36,534 nucleotides of DNA from Mycobacterium sp. (GCA_023264765.1 JAHFVC010000015.1:2478-39011); one strand, 5' to 3'. Numbered from the stretch's first letter, positions 26,341 through 34,962 are shown. Notes: a model not told the origin generated them from the letters alone. A program made the numbers and translations.

Positions 26341-27267
26341 ATGCCCACGCAGACCATCGAGGTGATCATCCCGGTCCGGGACATGGCCGATCACCTGCCG
26401 AAGTTGCTTCAACCGCTGATGGACCAGCTCGCCGATGGTGACCGGGTCACCATCGTCGACGACGCGTCCACCGACGGTACCGACGAGGTGGCGCGTTCGC
26501 TCGGCGCCAACGTCGTCACGGTGACGAACAGCCGCGGCCCGTACTACGCCCGCCAGCTTGCCGCCAGCAAGTCCACCGCCGACATCCTGCTCTTCGTCGA
26601 CGGCCGGTGCCGCCCGCTGCCGGGTCTGTTGGAAGCGCACCGGGAACTTCAGGGAAAGCCCGGGGTCGCCCTGTCCTGCACCAACGTTCGCACCGTCTCC
26701 GGGCCGACGCTGGCCGCTCGGCTGGCTGCCAAGACGCAACCGTTCATGTTGCCTCGTGGTGGCGGGGCGATGAAGGCGACCATCGGTATGGTGCCGCCGC
26801 GGCCCGATTACTATCCGACCGCCAATCTCGGGATCAACAGGGCGGCCTTCGTCGCGGTGGGCGGTTTCCGGTCGATGCGCGGCGGTGGCGACCTCGACAT
26901 CTGCTGGCGCATCCAGGAGCAGTCGCTGGGGACCATCGCGACCGACACCCGGGTGCTGATGGAATGGGAGCCGCGCGCGTCGCTGCGCGACCTGGCCAGC
27001 CAGTGGAAACGGTACGGCCACAGCAACGCCTACATCCGCTGGGCAAATCGCGACGTCGGCATCGGGGCGAATGTCGGGGACGATGCGCCACGGCACTCGC
27101 CGGCGGATGCATGGGCCACGGTGCGCTCCGAATTGCGTAAGCCGCCGTCCGAACTCGCGGCGCACGCCGTGGTCGGGATGGCGTTTCAGTACGGCTTCAT
27201 CACCGGGATGCTGAAGAAGTCGGAGTTCGAGATGCCCGCCACCTTCGAGGTGGGTCCGGGACTCTAG
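26341..27267 (+). CDS. GT2-family (GT-A) glycosyltransferase
   Basis: A 308-residue GT-A glycosyltransferase. The start IEVIIPVRDMADHLPKLLQPL and the nucleotide-binding TIVDDASTDGT (D40-D41) are classic GT2. Where the metal-binding DxD is expected it reads FVDGRCRP, so the second acidic residue is replaced by R89. The acceptor-side block GINRAAFVAVGGF...GGGDLDICWR at about 164-190 carries the catalytic-base region (D184/D186). No transmembrane segment is present. It begins 3 nt after ugd and must be co-transcribed with it, so UDP-glucuronate or a derived sugar is a plausible donor. The last four bases share a CTAG with the stop of the convergent ABC permease gene. Confidence 0.88.
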   Translation: MPTQTIEVIIPVRDMADHLPKLLQPLMDQLADGDRVTIVDDASTDGTDEVARSLGANVVTVTNSRGPYYARQLAASKSTADILLFVDGRCRPLPGLLEAHRELQGKPGVALSCTNVRTVSGPTLAARLAAKTQPFMLPRGGGAMKATIGMVPPRPDYYPTANLGINRAAFVAVGGFRSMRGGGDLDICWRIQEQSLGTIATDTRVLMEWEPRASLRDLASQWKRYGHSNAYIRWANRDVGIGANVGDDAPRHSPADAWATVRSELRKPPSELAAHAVVGMAFQYGFITGMLKKSEFEMPATFEVGPGL

Positions 27268-28058
27268 CCGTCCGAAGGCCCGCTCTCGACCGCAGTCCGG
27301 TACCCCCGCACCGCCACGGGCACGAAGATCGCGCCGATCACCGCGGCCCAGAGCAACGTCAGCAGCAGCGGCTGCCAGAGATCGCCGCCCGAGGACAGTG
27401 CCCGCATGGCCGCGGCCGGGGGCGCGATCGGTTGATACTCGGCCAGCGGACGCAGCAGCGCTGGCACCCGGTTCAGCGGGATGAGGGTGGCGAATGCCAG
27501 CCCCATGCATGCCGTCTGGGTCCAGGTCAGGATGATCCGCCCCTGGGGCCGCAGCGCGAGGGTGATCACGACCGTCGCGAAGAACATGACGACGACGACG
27601 GGCATCAACAGGTAGAGCAGCAACCCCAGCGCGCTGCCACCGAAGCGAAAACCCATCACCCAGCCGGTCGCCACGACGAACGCCGATGCCACGAAGGTTC
27701 GCGCGGCCTCTGCCAGCAGCGCGCCGGACAGGGGAGACGTCCTGTGCACCGGCATGATCCACAGCCTGCTGAGCAGCCCGCTGTTGCGGTCATACGGCAC
27801 GGCGAGCCCCGCACCGACCGCACCGGACATGGCCCCGGCCAGGGTGCATACCGGGATCAGCAGGTCCAGGCCGCTGTTGCCGGTGATCCGCACCATCGAC
27901 CGGCCCACCAGAGCGCCGTAGATGATGAGAAGCAAGGTGGGAAAGATCAGCGCCTGCATGGGAACCATGGGGTAGCGGCGCCATTGGACGAAAAGCCGGC
28001 CGGCGAAGATCCAGCTCTCGGTGAGCAGTGAATTCTGATGCGGTGAACCCGAAGTCAC
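27264..28058 (-). CDS. ABC-2 type permease, DrrC-like
   Basis: A 264-residue inner-membrane subunit of a Drr-type exporter with six hydrophobic helices and a short cytoplasmic N-terminus (ending LFVQWRRYPMVPMQ, the typical amphipathic entry of ABC-2 permeases). The GAVGAGLAVPYDRNSGLLSRLWIMPVHRTSPLSGALLAE block near 86-125 is the cytoplasmic coupling segment characteristic of DrrB/DrrC. The GTG start at 28058 overlaps the stop of the preceding permease as GTGA, which rules out the longer in-frame extension upstream. It forms a heteromeric transporter with the next two genes on the minus strand. The likely cargo is a lipid or glycolipid, by analogy to DrrABC of the phthiocerol dimycocerosate pathway. 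Confidence 0.88.
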   Translation of the reverse strand: MTSGSPHQNSLLTESWIFAGRLFVQWRRYPMVPMQALIFPTLLLIIYGALVGRSMVRITGNSGLDLLIPVCTLAGAMSGAVGAGLAVPYDRNSGLLSRLWIMPVHRTSPLSGALLAEAARTFVASAFVVATGWVMGFRFGGSALGLLLYLLMPVVVVMFFATVVITLALRPQGRIILTWTQTACMGLAFATLIPLNRVPALLRPLAEYQPIAPPAAAMRALSSGGDLWQPLLLTLLWAAVIGAIFVPVAVRGYRTAVESGPSDG

Positions 28059-28795
28059 GATGTACGCCCCTGAATCCGGATGGCGAGCGGTCCGAAGACG
28101 ATCAGCAGCCCCAGACACCATGCCACGCTGATGGCGAGATTGCCCGGCGCCACATGCCCGGTCGTGAAACCGCGCATCGTCTCGGTGATCTGCGAGACCG
28201 GCTGGTACTGCACGAAGGTGTGCAGCCACGTCGGGAACGCGTCGACCGGGGCCAGCCCGGTGGAGAGCAACACGAGGAGCAGCTGCGGGATCAACAACAA
28301 CTGGCTGGCCACCTCGGTTCGCTTGGCCTTGTTACCGGTGGCGTCCGCACCCAGCGACACGGCGAGGGTGAGCGTCAGCGCCATCAGGACAAAGGCTGCG
28401 GCATAACCGAATCCGCCGGTCATCCGGAGCCCGAAGAAGTACGCGGCCACAAACGCCGCCGTCAGCGCCAGCACGCCGCGGATCTGGCAGTAGGCCATCC
28501 GGGCCACCAGCGGTGCGTAGGGCGAGATGGGCAGCGTGCGCATCCGGGCACTGAGTCCGCTGGCCTTCTCCCACGCCGCCCGATCGGTGGTCGTGAGCGC
28601 ACCACCCAGCATGGCCTGGACGGCGATCGCGGGCAGGATGTACTGGGCGTAGCTCATCCCGCCGGGGATGACGATGACGTCGCGCAGCAGCAATGTCAGC
28701 CCGATCAGGCCAGACATCGGCACGATGCCGGAGAACGCGAGATCCATCCGGCCCTTCCGCACGACGCGGCCGGTCAGGAGGGCGACTGCGCTCAC
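28055..28795 (-). CDS. ABC-2 type permease, DrrB-like
   Basis: A 246-residue permease with six membrane segments. The coupling block TTTDRAAWEKASGLSARMRTLPISPYAPLVARM near residues 67-100 and the closing QYQPVSQITETMRGFTTG near 190-215 are hallmark regions of DrrB/DrrC-type ABC-2 permeases. It starts at GTG 28795, overlapping the stop of the ATPase gene by 4 bp, and its own stop overlaps the next permease start by 4 bp. The three subunits should therefore be made in fixed proportion. It is clearly a paralogue of its downstream neighbour in layout, although sequence identity between the two is low. Confidence 0.9.
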   Translation of the reverse strand: MSAVALLTGRVVRKGRMDLAFSGIVPMSGLIGLTLLLRDVIVIPGGMSYAQYILPAIAVQAMLGGALTTTDRAAWEKASGLSARMRTLPISPYAPLVARMAYCQIRGVLALTAAFVAAYFFGLRMTGGFGYAAAFVLMALTLTLAVSLGADATGNKAKRTEVASQLLLIPQLLLVLLSTGLAPVDAFPTWLHTFVQYQPVSQITETMRGFTTGHVAPGNLAISVAWCLGLLIVFGPLAIRIQGRTS

Positions 28796-29727
28796 TTCGA
28801 GGCGACCGGGGTGGTGGTGAGGTGCAGGAACACCTCGTCCAGCGACGGCCGGCGCAGCGAGATGTCCAGAAGTTCGACACCGAGACCGTCCATCCGCCGG
28901 AACACCTCCGACAGCGTCGCGACACCCTGCGGGGCCGGGATCGAGACCGAGCTCGTGTCGGCGTCGATCTCGACCTCGGCGAAATCGGCCAGGGCGTCCG
29001 CGATGCGGGACAGGTCGTCGGCATGCAGCGCCGTCATCTCGCAGTAGCTGGTGCCGGTCTGGCGCTTGAGCTCGTCGGCGGTGCCGCTGGCGACGATCTG
29101 CCCGGCGTTGAGGATGACGACGGAATCGCTGAGGAGGTCGGCCTCTTCGAGGTACTGGGTGGTCAGCAGAACGGTGATGTCCTGTGCCTTCATCGAGCTG
29201 ACCAGATTCCAGACGTCGCGCCGGCTGCGCGGGTCCAGACCGGTGGTCGGTTCGTCCAGAAAGAGCACCTTCGGGGGAACCACCAGGGACACCGCGATGT
29301 CGATGCGCCGCCGCATACCGCCCGAGTAGCCGCTGACCTGACGGTCGGCAGCGTGCCCCATGTCGAACTGGGTGATGAGCTCCTCGGCCCGGGCGCGCGC
29401 CTCGGCGCGGCGCAGGCCGCGCAGCCGGCCGAACAGGACGATGTTCTCCCGGCCCGTCAGCCGGGGATCCAGGGCGGCGTCCTGGCCGGTGACACCGATG
29501 CTCTGCCGTACCTTGGCCGGTTCCTTGGCCACGTCGTAACCCGCGACGATGGCCTGGCCAGAAGTCGGCTTGAGCAACGTCGAGAGGATTTTGACCGTCG
29601 TCGTCTTCCCGGCACCGTTGTGCCCCAGCAACGCGAGAACGGATCCGGTGGGCACCGAAAAGCTCACGTCGCGCAGGGCGGGAACACTACCGCCGAAAGT
29701 CTTGGCGACATTGATGAGCTCGATCAC
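28792..29727 (-). CDS. ABC transporter ATP-binding protein, DrrA-like
   Basis: A 311-residue nucleotide-binding subunit. Walker A is GHNGAGKTTT at 35-44, the ABC signature is YSGGM at 134-138, and Walker B is VLFLDEPTTGLDP at 154-166. A roughly 90-residue C-terminal domain follows, ending LRRPSLDEVFLHLTT, which is the hallmark of the daunorubicin-resistance DrrA group. It powers the two permeases encoded just downstream. I set the start at GTG 29727: minus-strand TATCGT ends 8 nt upstream (leaderless), and the protein begins IELINVAKTFGG as expected. A much longer in-frame opening upstream is antisense to dnaE1 and is not real. The operon is divergent from dnaE1. Confidence 0.92.
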   Translation of the reverse strand: MIELINVAKTFGGSVPALRDVSFSVPTGSVLALLGHNGAGKTTTVKILSTLLKPTSGQAIVAGYDVAKEPAKVRQSIGVTGQDAALDPRLTGRENIVLFGRLRGLRRAEARARAEELITQFDMGHAADRQVSGYSGGMRRRIDIAVSLVVPPKVLFLDEPTTGLDPRSRRDVWNLVSSMKAQDITVLLTTQYLEEADLLSDSVVILNAGQIVASGTADELKRQTGTSYCEMTALHADDLSRIADALADFAEVEIDADTSSVSIPAPQGVATLSEVFRRMDGLGVELLDISLRRPSLDEVFLHLTTTPVASK

Positions 29728-29735
29728 GGAGTCAT

Positions 29736-29741
29736 ACGATA
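29736..29741 (-). promoter_or_regulatory. -10 element of the drrABC-like operon
   Basis: Minus-strand TATCGT ends 8 nt before GTG 29727. No Shine-Dalgarno is seen, so the message is probably leaderless. Confidence 0.5.
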
Positions 29742-29784
29742 CAGCCGAGGCGCGGTGTGCGAGTTCCGCCGCCGGTAGGGCTTC

Positions 29785-29808
29785 GCCACACTTCGACGCC
29801 ACACTTCG
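29785..29808. repeat. 11-bp tandem direct repeat between drrA-like gene and dnaE1
   Basis: GCCACACTTCG occurs at 29785-29795 and again at 29798-29808, a 13-bp period. A related inverted half (GAAGTGT, complement of ACACTTC) lies at 29846-29852 in the dnaE1 promoter. This looks like a set of protein-binding half-sites in the 153-bp divergent region; the binder is unknown. Confidence 0.6.
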
Positions 29809-29848
29809 CGGATACGGTCGGCAGACACGTGAGGCGACACGCCGAGAA

Positions 29849-29871
29849 GTGTCGGTGGGCACCAATACACT
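29849..29871 (+). promoter_or_regulatory. PafBC-type (RecA-independent) DNA-damage promoter of dnaE1
   Basis: The known mycobacterial consensus is tTGTCRgtg, 8 nt, TANNNT. Here TGTCGGTG (29850-29857) is followed by exactly 8 nt and then TACACT (29866-29871), matching every fixed position; only the leading t is a g at 29849. TACACT ends 9 nt before ATG 29881, so the message has almost no leader. An inverted repeat CGACAC/GTGTCG at 29835-29854 overlaps the upstream half. dnaE1 should therefore rise after DNA damage through PafBC and not LexA. Confidence 0.75.
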
Positions 29872-29880
29872 GGCGTCCCT

Positions 29881-32800
29881 ATGAGCTCCGATTCCTTCGT
29901 GCACCTGCACAACCACACCGAATACTCGATGCTCGACGGTGCGGCGAAGGTCAAGCCGATGATCGCCGAGGCGCAGCGCCTGGAGATGCCCGCGATCGGG
30001 ATGACCGACCACGGAAACATGTTCGGCGCCAGCGAGTTCTACAACATCGCCACCGCCGCCGGCATCAAGCCGATCATCGGCATCGAGGCGTACATCGCCC
30101 CGGCGTCGCGCTTCAACACCAAGCGTGTCACGTGGGGCGATCCCAGCCAGAAGGGTGACGACGTCTCGGGTAGCGGTTCCTACACCCACATGACGATGGT
30201 TGCCGAGAACGCCACGGGGTTGCGCAACCTCTTCAAGCTGTCCTCGCTCGCCTCGTTCGAGGGGCAGCTGGGCAAGTGGGCGCGGATGGACGCCGAACTC
30301 ATCGCCGAGAATGCCGAGGGCATCATCGCGACCACCGGCTGCCCGTCCGGCGAGGTGCAGACCCGGTTGCGGCTGGGCCACGAGAAGGAGGCGCTGGAGG
30401 CCGCAGGCAAGTGGCAGGAGATCTTCGGTAAGGACAACTTCTTCCTCGAGCTGATGGACCACGGCATCGAGATCGAGCGCCGGGTCCGCGAGGGTCTGCT
30501 CGACGTGGGGCGCAAGCTCGGTATCCGGCCGCTGGCCACCAACGACTGCCACTACGTGACACGTGAGGCCTCGCACAACCACGAGGCCCTGCTCTGCATC
30601 CAGACGGGTAAGACGCTCTCGGATCCGGCCAGGTTCAAGTTCGACGGGGACGGCTACTACCTGAAATCTGCCGCCGACATGCGCGCGCTGTGGGATCCGC
30701 AGGTGCCCGGGGCCTGTGATTCCACCTTGCTCATCGCCGAGCGGGTGCAGTCCTACGCCGACGTGTGGACCCCCCGCGACCGGATGCCGATCTTCCCGGT
30801 GCCCGACGGCCACGATCAGGCGAGCTGGCTGCACCACGAGGTCAGGGCCGGCCTGGCGCGCCGGTTCCCCGACGGCGTGCCGCAGGAGTACATCGACCGC
30901 GCCGACTACGAGATCAAGGTCATCTGCGACAAGGGATTCCCGTCGTACTTCCTGATCGTGGCCGACCTCATCAGCTACGCGCAGTCGGTCAACATCCGCG
31001 TCGGACCCGGCCGTGGTTCGGCGGCCGGATCGCTGGTCGCGTACGCCATGGGCATCACCAACATCGACCCGATCCCGCACGGACTGCTGTTCGAACGGTT
31101 CCTGAACCCCGAACGCCCGTCGGCCCCCGATATCGACATCGACTTCGACGACCGCCGCCGCGGTGAGATGGTGCGCTACGCCTCGGAGCGGTGGGGTAGT
31201 GACAGGGTGGCCCAGGTCATCACCTTCGGTACCATCAAAACGAAAGCGGCCCTGAAGGATTCGGCCCGGGTGCACTATGGTCAGCCGGGCTTCGCCATCG
31301 CCGACCGGATCACCAAGGCGCTGCCACCGCCGATCATGGCCAAGGACATCTCGGTGGCGGGTATCACCGACCCGACCCATGAGCGGTACAAGGAGGCCGC
31401 CGAGGTACGCGGCCTGATCGACACCGACCCCGATGTGCGCACCATCTACGAGACGGCGCGTGGGCTGGAAGGGCTGGTCCGCAACGCGGGTGTGCACGCC
31501 TGCGCGGTGGTCATGAGCTCCGAGCCGCTGGTCGACGCCATCCCGATGTGGCGGCGCGCGCAGGACGGCGCGATCATCACCGGCTGGGACTACCCGTCGT
31601 GTGAAGCCATCGGCCTGCTCAAGATGGACTTCCTGGGCCTGCGCAACCTCACCGTCATCGGTGACGCCCTGGAGAACATCAAGGCCAACCGGGGCATCGA
31701 TCTGGACATGGACCATCTGCCGCTCGATGATCCGGCCACCTACGAATTGCTCTCCCGCGGCGACACTCTGGGTGTGTTCCAGCTCGACGGCGGGCCCATG
31801 CGAGACCTGCTGCGCAGAATGCAGCCCACCGGGTTCAACGACATCGTCGCCGTCCTCGCGCTGTACCGCCCCGGTCCGATGGGTATGAATGCGCACAACG
31901 ACTACGCCGACCGCAAGAACAACCGCCAGCCGATCAAACCGATTCACCCCGAACTGGAAGAACCGCTCAAGGAGATCCTGGCCGAGACCTACGGCCTGAT
32001 CGTCTACCAAGAGCAGATCATGTTCATCGCCCAGAAGGTGGCCTCCTACACCATGGGTAAGGCCGACGCGCTGCGCAAGGCCATGGGCAAGAAGAAGCTC
32101 GAGGTGCTCGAGGCCGAGTACAAGGGCTTCAAGGAGGGCATGACAGCCAACGGTTTCTCCGAGGCCGCCGTGAAGGCGTTGTGGGACACCATCCTTCCGT
32201 TCGCCGGGTACGCGTTCAACAAGTCCCATGCCGCCGGGTACGGGCTGGTGTCGTTCTGGACGGCCTACCTCAAGGCGAACTATCAGTCCGAGTACATGGC
32301 CGGCCTGCTCACCTCGGTCGGCGATGACAAGGACAAGGCCGCGGTGTACCTGTCGGATTGCCGTCGGCTCGGGATCACCGTTCTCCCACCGGATGTCAAC
32401 GAATCGGTGCACAACTTCGCCTCGGTGGGCAAGGACATCCGCTACGGCCTCGGTGGCGTCCGCAACGTCGGCGCCAATGTGGTGCAGTCGATAATCAACG
32501 GGCGCAACGAGAAGGGCAAGTACACCGACTTCTCGGACTATCTGAACAAGGTCGACGTCACCGCCTGCAACAAGAAGGTGACGGAGTCCCTGGTCAAGGC
32601 GGGGGCGTTCGATTCACTCGGGCATCCACGCAAGGGCCTGTTCCTGGTGCACGCTGATGCCGTCGACTCGGTGCTCGGCACCAAGAAAGCCGAGGCCATC
32701 GGTCAGTTCGACCTCTTCGGCGGCGGTGACGCCGATTCCGGCATGGAGTCGGTCTTCACCATCCCGGTGCCCGAGGGTGAGTGGGAGGACAAGCACAAAC

Positions 32801-33420
32801 TCGCCCTGGAACGCGAGATGCTGGGCCTGTACGTGTCCGGTCACCCGCTGGACGGCGTCGCGCACCTGTTGGCGGCCCAGGTCGACACCCAGATCCCCGC
32901 GATCCTGGAAGGCGATATCGCCAACGACACCCAGGTGCGCATCGGCGGCATCCTGGCCTCGGTGAACCGTCGCGTCAACAAGAACGGATTGCCCTGGGCC
33001 TCTGCGCAGTTGGAGGACCTCACCGGTGGTATCGAGGTGCTGTTCTTCCCGCAGACCTACTCCGCGTTCGGGGCCGACATCGCCGACGACGCCGTGGTGC
33101 TGGTCGGCGCGAAAGTGGCCATCCGCGACGACCGGCTCTCGCTGATCGCCAATGACCTTGTGGTGCCTGACTTTTCGAATGCCCAGGCCGACCGGCCGCT
33201 GGCGCTCAGCCTGCCCACCCGGCAGTGCACGCACGACAAGGTCTCGGCGCTCAAACAAGTGCTGGCACGGCATCCCGGCACGGCGCAGGTGCACCTGCGG
33301 CTGATCAGCGGGGAACGCATCACCACCCTCGAGCTCGATCAGTCCTTGCGCGTCACCCCGTCGTCTGCGCTGATGGGGGATCTCAAGGCGTTGCTCGGCC
33401 CGGGCTGCCTCGGCGGCTGA
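29881..33420 (+). CDS. dnaE1: replicative DNA polymerase III alpha subunit
   Basis: A 1179-residue C-family polymerase. The N-terminal PHP domain starts [15 protein letters not shown], with metal ligands H8 and H10; in mycobacteria this domain is the proofreading exonuclease. The polymerase carboxylates are D417 and D419 in PDIDIDFDD and D583 in [10 protein letters not shown] beta-clamp-binding QFDLF lies at 942-946, and an OB-fold ([14 protein letters not shown]) follows near 1020. Length matches M. tuberculosis DnaE1. The start is the ATG at 29881 after a near-leaderless promoter. It is divergent from the ABC operon and its stop is 3 bp from that of the convergent membrane-protein gene. It is an essential gene and marks the return to conserved chromosome. 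Confidence 0.98.
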   Translation: MSSDSFVHLHNHTEYSMLDGAAKVKPMIAEAQRLEMPAIGMTDHGNMFGASEFYNIATAAGIKPIIGIEAYIAPASRFNTKRVTWGDPSQKGDDVSGSGSYTHMTMVAENATGLRNLFKLSSLASFEGQLGKWARMDAELIAENAEGIIATTGCPSGEVQTRLRLGHEKEALEAAGKWQEIFGKDNFFLELMDHGIEIERRVREGLLDVGRKLGIRPLATNDCHYVTREASHNHEALLCIQTGKTLSDPARFKFDGDGYYLKSAADMRALWDPQVPGACDSTLLIAERVQSYADVWTPRDRMPIFPVPDGHDQASWLHHEVRAGLARRFPDGVPQEYIDRADYEIKVICDKGFPSYFLIVADLISYAQSVNIRVGPGRGSAAGSLVAYAMGITNIDPIPHGLLFERFLNPERPSAPDIDIDFDDRRRGEMVRYASERWGSDRVAQVITFGTIKTKAALKDSARVHYGQPGFAIADRITKALPPPIMAKDISVAGITDPTHERYKEAAEVRGLIDTDPDVRTIYETARGLEGLVRNAGVHACAVVMSSEPLVDAIPMWRRAQDGAIITGWDYPSCEAIGLLKMDFLGLRNLTVIGDALENIKANRGIDLDMDHLPLDDPATYELLSRGDTLGVFQLDGGPMRDLLRRMQPTGFNDIVAVLALYRPGPMGMNAHNDYADRKNNRQPIKPIHPELEEPLKEILAETYGLIVYQEQIMFIAQKVASYTMGKADALRKAMGKKKLEVLEAEYKGFKEGMTANGFSEAAVKALWDTILPFAGYAFNKSHAAGYGLVSFWTAYLKANYQSEYMAGLLTSVGDDKDKAAVYLSDCRRLGITVLPPDVNESVHNFASVGKDIRYGLGGVRNVGANVVQSIINGRNEKGKYTDFSDYLNKVDVTACNKKVTESLVKAGAFDSLGHPRKGLFLVHADAVDSVLGTKKAEAIGQFDLFGGGDADSGMESVFTIPVPEGEWEDKHKLALEREMLGLYVSGHPLDGVAHLLAAQVDTQIPAILEGDIANDTQVRIGGILASVNRRVNKNGLPWASAQLEDLTGGIEVLFFPQTYSAFGADIADDAVVLVGAKVAIRDDRLSLIANDLVVPDFSNAQADRPLALSLPTRQCTHDKVSALKQVLARHPGTAQVHLRLISGERITTLELDQSLRVTPSSALMGDLKALLGPGCLGG

Positions 33421-33423
33421 GGG

Positions 33424-34158
33424 TCACTTCAGCACATTCACCGCGCGCGCGATCACCAGGGCGAGTGTCGACATCGCCACCAGGGCCTGCACACTCATCA
33501 GCAGTTTCGCCCACCGGGACAGCGGCATCGTGTCGGTAGGGGAGAACGCCACCACGTTGGTGAAACTGACGTACAGATAGTCGACAAACGTCGGGTGCCA
33601 ACCGGGTTTGGCTTTGTCGGGGTCCGTCATCTGCGGGAACAGGAAGTCCGGATACGGGTTGTCCCCGGTGTACCGGGCGAACGGTCCGCCGCGGTCCAGT
33701 TCCCAGTACCACAGCGCGAAGGCCAGCACATTGGTGATGTAGATGGCCCCACCGCTGCCGAGCAGTACGGCCGCATCATTGCTCACGTCCCCGGTCAGGA
33801 TGCGGTAGTCGAGCACGACGGCCGATGCGGTGTTGGCGAACGTGATGGCGGCGGTCAGGGTCAGACTGCCCCAGCGTGCCAGGGTGGTGCGCTTGGACAA
33901 TCGCAGCGGGTTGATGGCCACGAGTGCGACGATCAGCAGAAGCTCCATCGCCACCAGGGGCCAGCGCGGTAGCAGCGTGTAGCGCTCGGGCACCGCGCGC
34001 TGTAACACCACGGCGGCCAGGATGGCCGCGAGCACCGGCAGCCGGTTCTCCGGTTGGTCGGGACGCAGCCACGACGGCACCCGGTGCTCGGCACCGGAGG
34101 CGATGCGTTCAGCCCGCCTGACGAACGCCTCCACGGGCGTTTCGGGTGTCGGTTCCAT
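33424..34158 (-). CDS. integral membrane protein, DUF1345/ion-channel-like
   Basis: A 244-residue membrane protein with about five or six helices from residue 37 on. The C-terminal third, TFVDYLYVSFTNVVAFSPTDTMPLSRWAKLLMSVQALVAMSTLALVIARAVNVL, has the layout of a two-helix ion-channel module: helix, pore-like YxSFTNxxxFSPTD loop, and outer helix. No K-channel GYG is present, so ion selectivity cannot be claimed. Family membership in DUF1345-like proteins is from memory. The start at ATG 34158 (MEPTPETPVEAFVRRAERI) is the first with a sensible cytoplasmic N-terminus; a CACACT 6 nt upstream is a poor -10. The gene lies downstream of a tiny membrane protein on the same strand. Confidence 0.72.
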   Translation of the reverse strand: MEPTPETPVEAFVRRAERIASGAEHRVPSWLRPDQPENRLPVLAAILAAVVLQRAVPERYTLLPRWPLVAMELLLIVALVAINPLRLSKRTTLARWGSLTLTAAITFANTASAVVLDYRILTGDVSNDAAVLLGSGGAIYITNVLAFALWYWELDRGGPFARYTGDNPYPDFLFPQMTDPDKAKPGWHPTFVDYLYVSFTNVVAFSPTDTMPLSRWAKLLMSVQALVAMSTLALVIARAVNVLK

Positions 34159-34207
34159 CCGACCAGTGTGGATCCCGCGCGGAAAAAATGGCCGCGACGT
34201 GCCGGAA

Positions 34208-34396
34208 CTAGTCTGCGAAGATGCCCAGCGCGGTCCAGAAGACCGTGGTGACAGCCGCACCGGTCAGTACCGCTGCGGACACGCTCGCGGTGATGACGCC
34301 GATGAGGACGAGGGCCAGCAGGCCCATGACCAGAGCCACCAGCTTGTACGTCGGCCAGGGCACTCCGGCGATCCGTACTTCGGCTGGCGTGGTCAT
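34208..34396 (-). CDS. 62-residue small membrane protein
   Basis: MTTPAEVRIAGVPWPTYKLVALVMGLLALVLIGVITA is followed by a second hydrophobic stretch, so it is probably a two-helix hairpin in the membrane. The start at ATG 34396 is supported by a minus-strand TATCGT that ends 6 nt upstream, giving a leaderless message. It precedes the channel-like gene by 49 bp on the same strand and may be transcribed with it. It has no recognisable domain; function is unknown. Codon usage is GC-biased as in its neighbours, so I take it as a true gene. Confidence 0.7.
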   Translation of the reverse strand: MTTPAEVRIAGVPWPTYKLVALVMGLLALVLIGVITASVSAAVLTGAAVTTVFWTALGIFAD

Positions 34397-34402
34397 CGCA
34401 CA

Positions 34403-34408
34403 ACGATA
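34403..34408 (-). promoter_or_regulatory. -10 element for the 62-residue membrane protein gene
   Basis: Minus-strand TATCGT ends 6 nt before ATG 34396, the usual leaderless spacing. Confidence 0.45.
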
Positions 34409-34472
34409 GCTCGCAAACCAGAGTTCGGGCAACCGAAACTCCGGATCGGGATCGCCGTGTCGTGGGTCGGCC

Positions 34473-34478
34473 TACCCT
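34473..34478 (+). promoter_or_regulatory. -10 element for the nitroreductase-family gene
   Basis: TACCCT ends 6 nt before ATG 34485 and no Shine-Dalgarno lies between, indicating a leaderless transcript. Confidence 0.5.
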
Positions 34479-34484
34479 GGCGCT

Positions 34485-34922
34485 ATGCCGCTGAACGGAG
34501 AGTACGAACCCAGCACGTCGGACTGGGCCCGCGCGAACGCCGAGGAGTACATGGCCTCCGGCGGAACCGAAGGCACCGAGATGAAGGGTCGCCCCGTGAT
34601 CCTGCTGACCACGGTGGGTGCGAAGACCGGAAAGATCCGCAAGACCCCGCTCATGCGGGTCGAGCACGACGGCGAATACGCGGTGGTCGCGTCCCTGGGC
34701 GGCGCCCCGAAGAATCCGGTCTGGTACTACAACATCAAAGCCCATCCGCGGGTCGAACTGCAGGATGGCGCCGTCGCCAAGGATTACGACGCCCGCGAGG
34801 TGTCCGGGGACGAGAAGGCGCTGTGGTGGGAACGCGCGGTCGCCACCTGGCCCGACTACGCGGACTATCAGACCAAGACGGACCGCCAGATCCCGGTGTT
34901 CGTACTCACCCCCGTCGGTTGA
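34485..34922 (+). CDS. F420-dependent (Ddn-like) nitroreductase family protein
   Basis: A 145-residue split-beta-barrel protein of the deazaflavin F420-dependent oxidoreductase class, with the family blocks [39 protein letters not shown] (about 35-75) and [19 protein letters not shown] (about 80-98). The K-T-G-x-x-R-x-x-P segment contacts the F420 phosphates, and W-Y-x-N-x-x-A-x-P packs on the deazaflavin ring. Ddn activates pretomanid; relatives such as Rv1558, which in M. tuberculosis also precedes ilvA, are quinone or nitro reductases. Which activity this copy has is not readable. It has its own leaderless promoter and ends 40 bp before ilvA. Confidence 0.92.
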   Translation: MPLNGEYEPSTSDWARANAEEYMASGGTEGTEMKGRPVILLTTVGAKTGKIRKTPLMRVEHDGEYAVVASLGGAPKNPVWYYNIKAHPRVELQDGAVAKDYDAREVSGDEKALWWERAVATWPDYADYQTKTDRQIPVFVLTPVG

Positions 34923-34962
34923 CGATTTCCGCTGCCCAAGCGTGCAGTGGCACCATGAAGCG

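Noticed and set aside
28792..32412. A 1206-codon minus-strand opening that extends the DrrA-like gene upstream over dnaE1
   Set aside because: The part beyond 29727 is antisense to dnaE1, is histidine/glycine/arginine-rich as expected of GC-rich shadow frames, and a leaderless promoter marks the true GTG at 29727.
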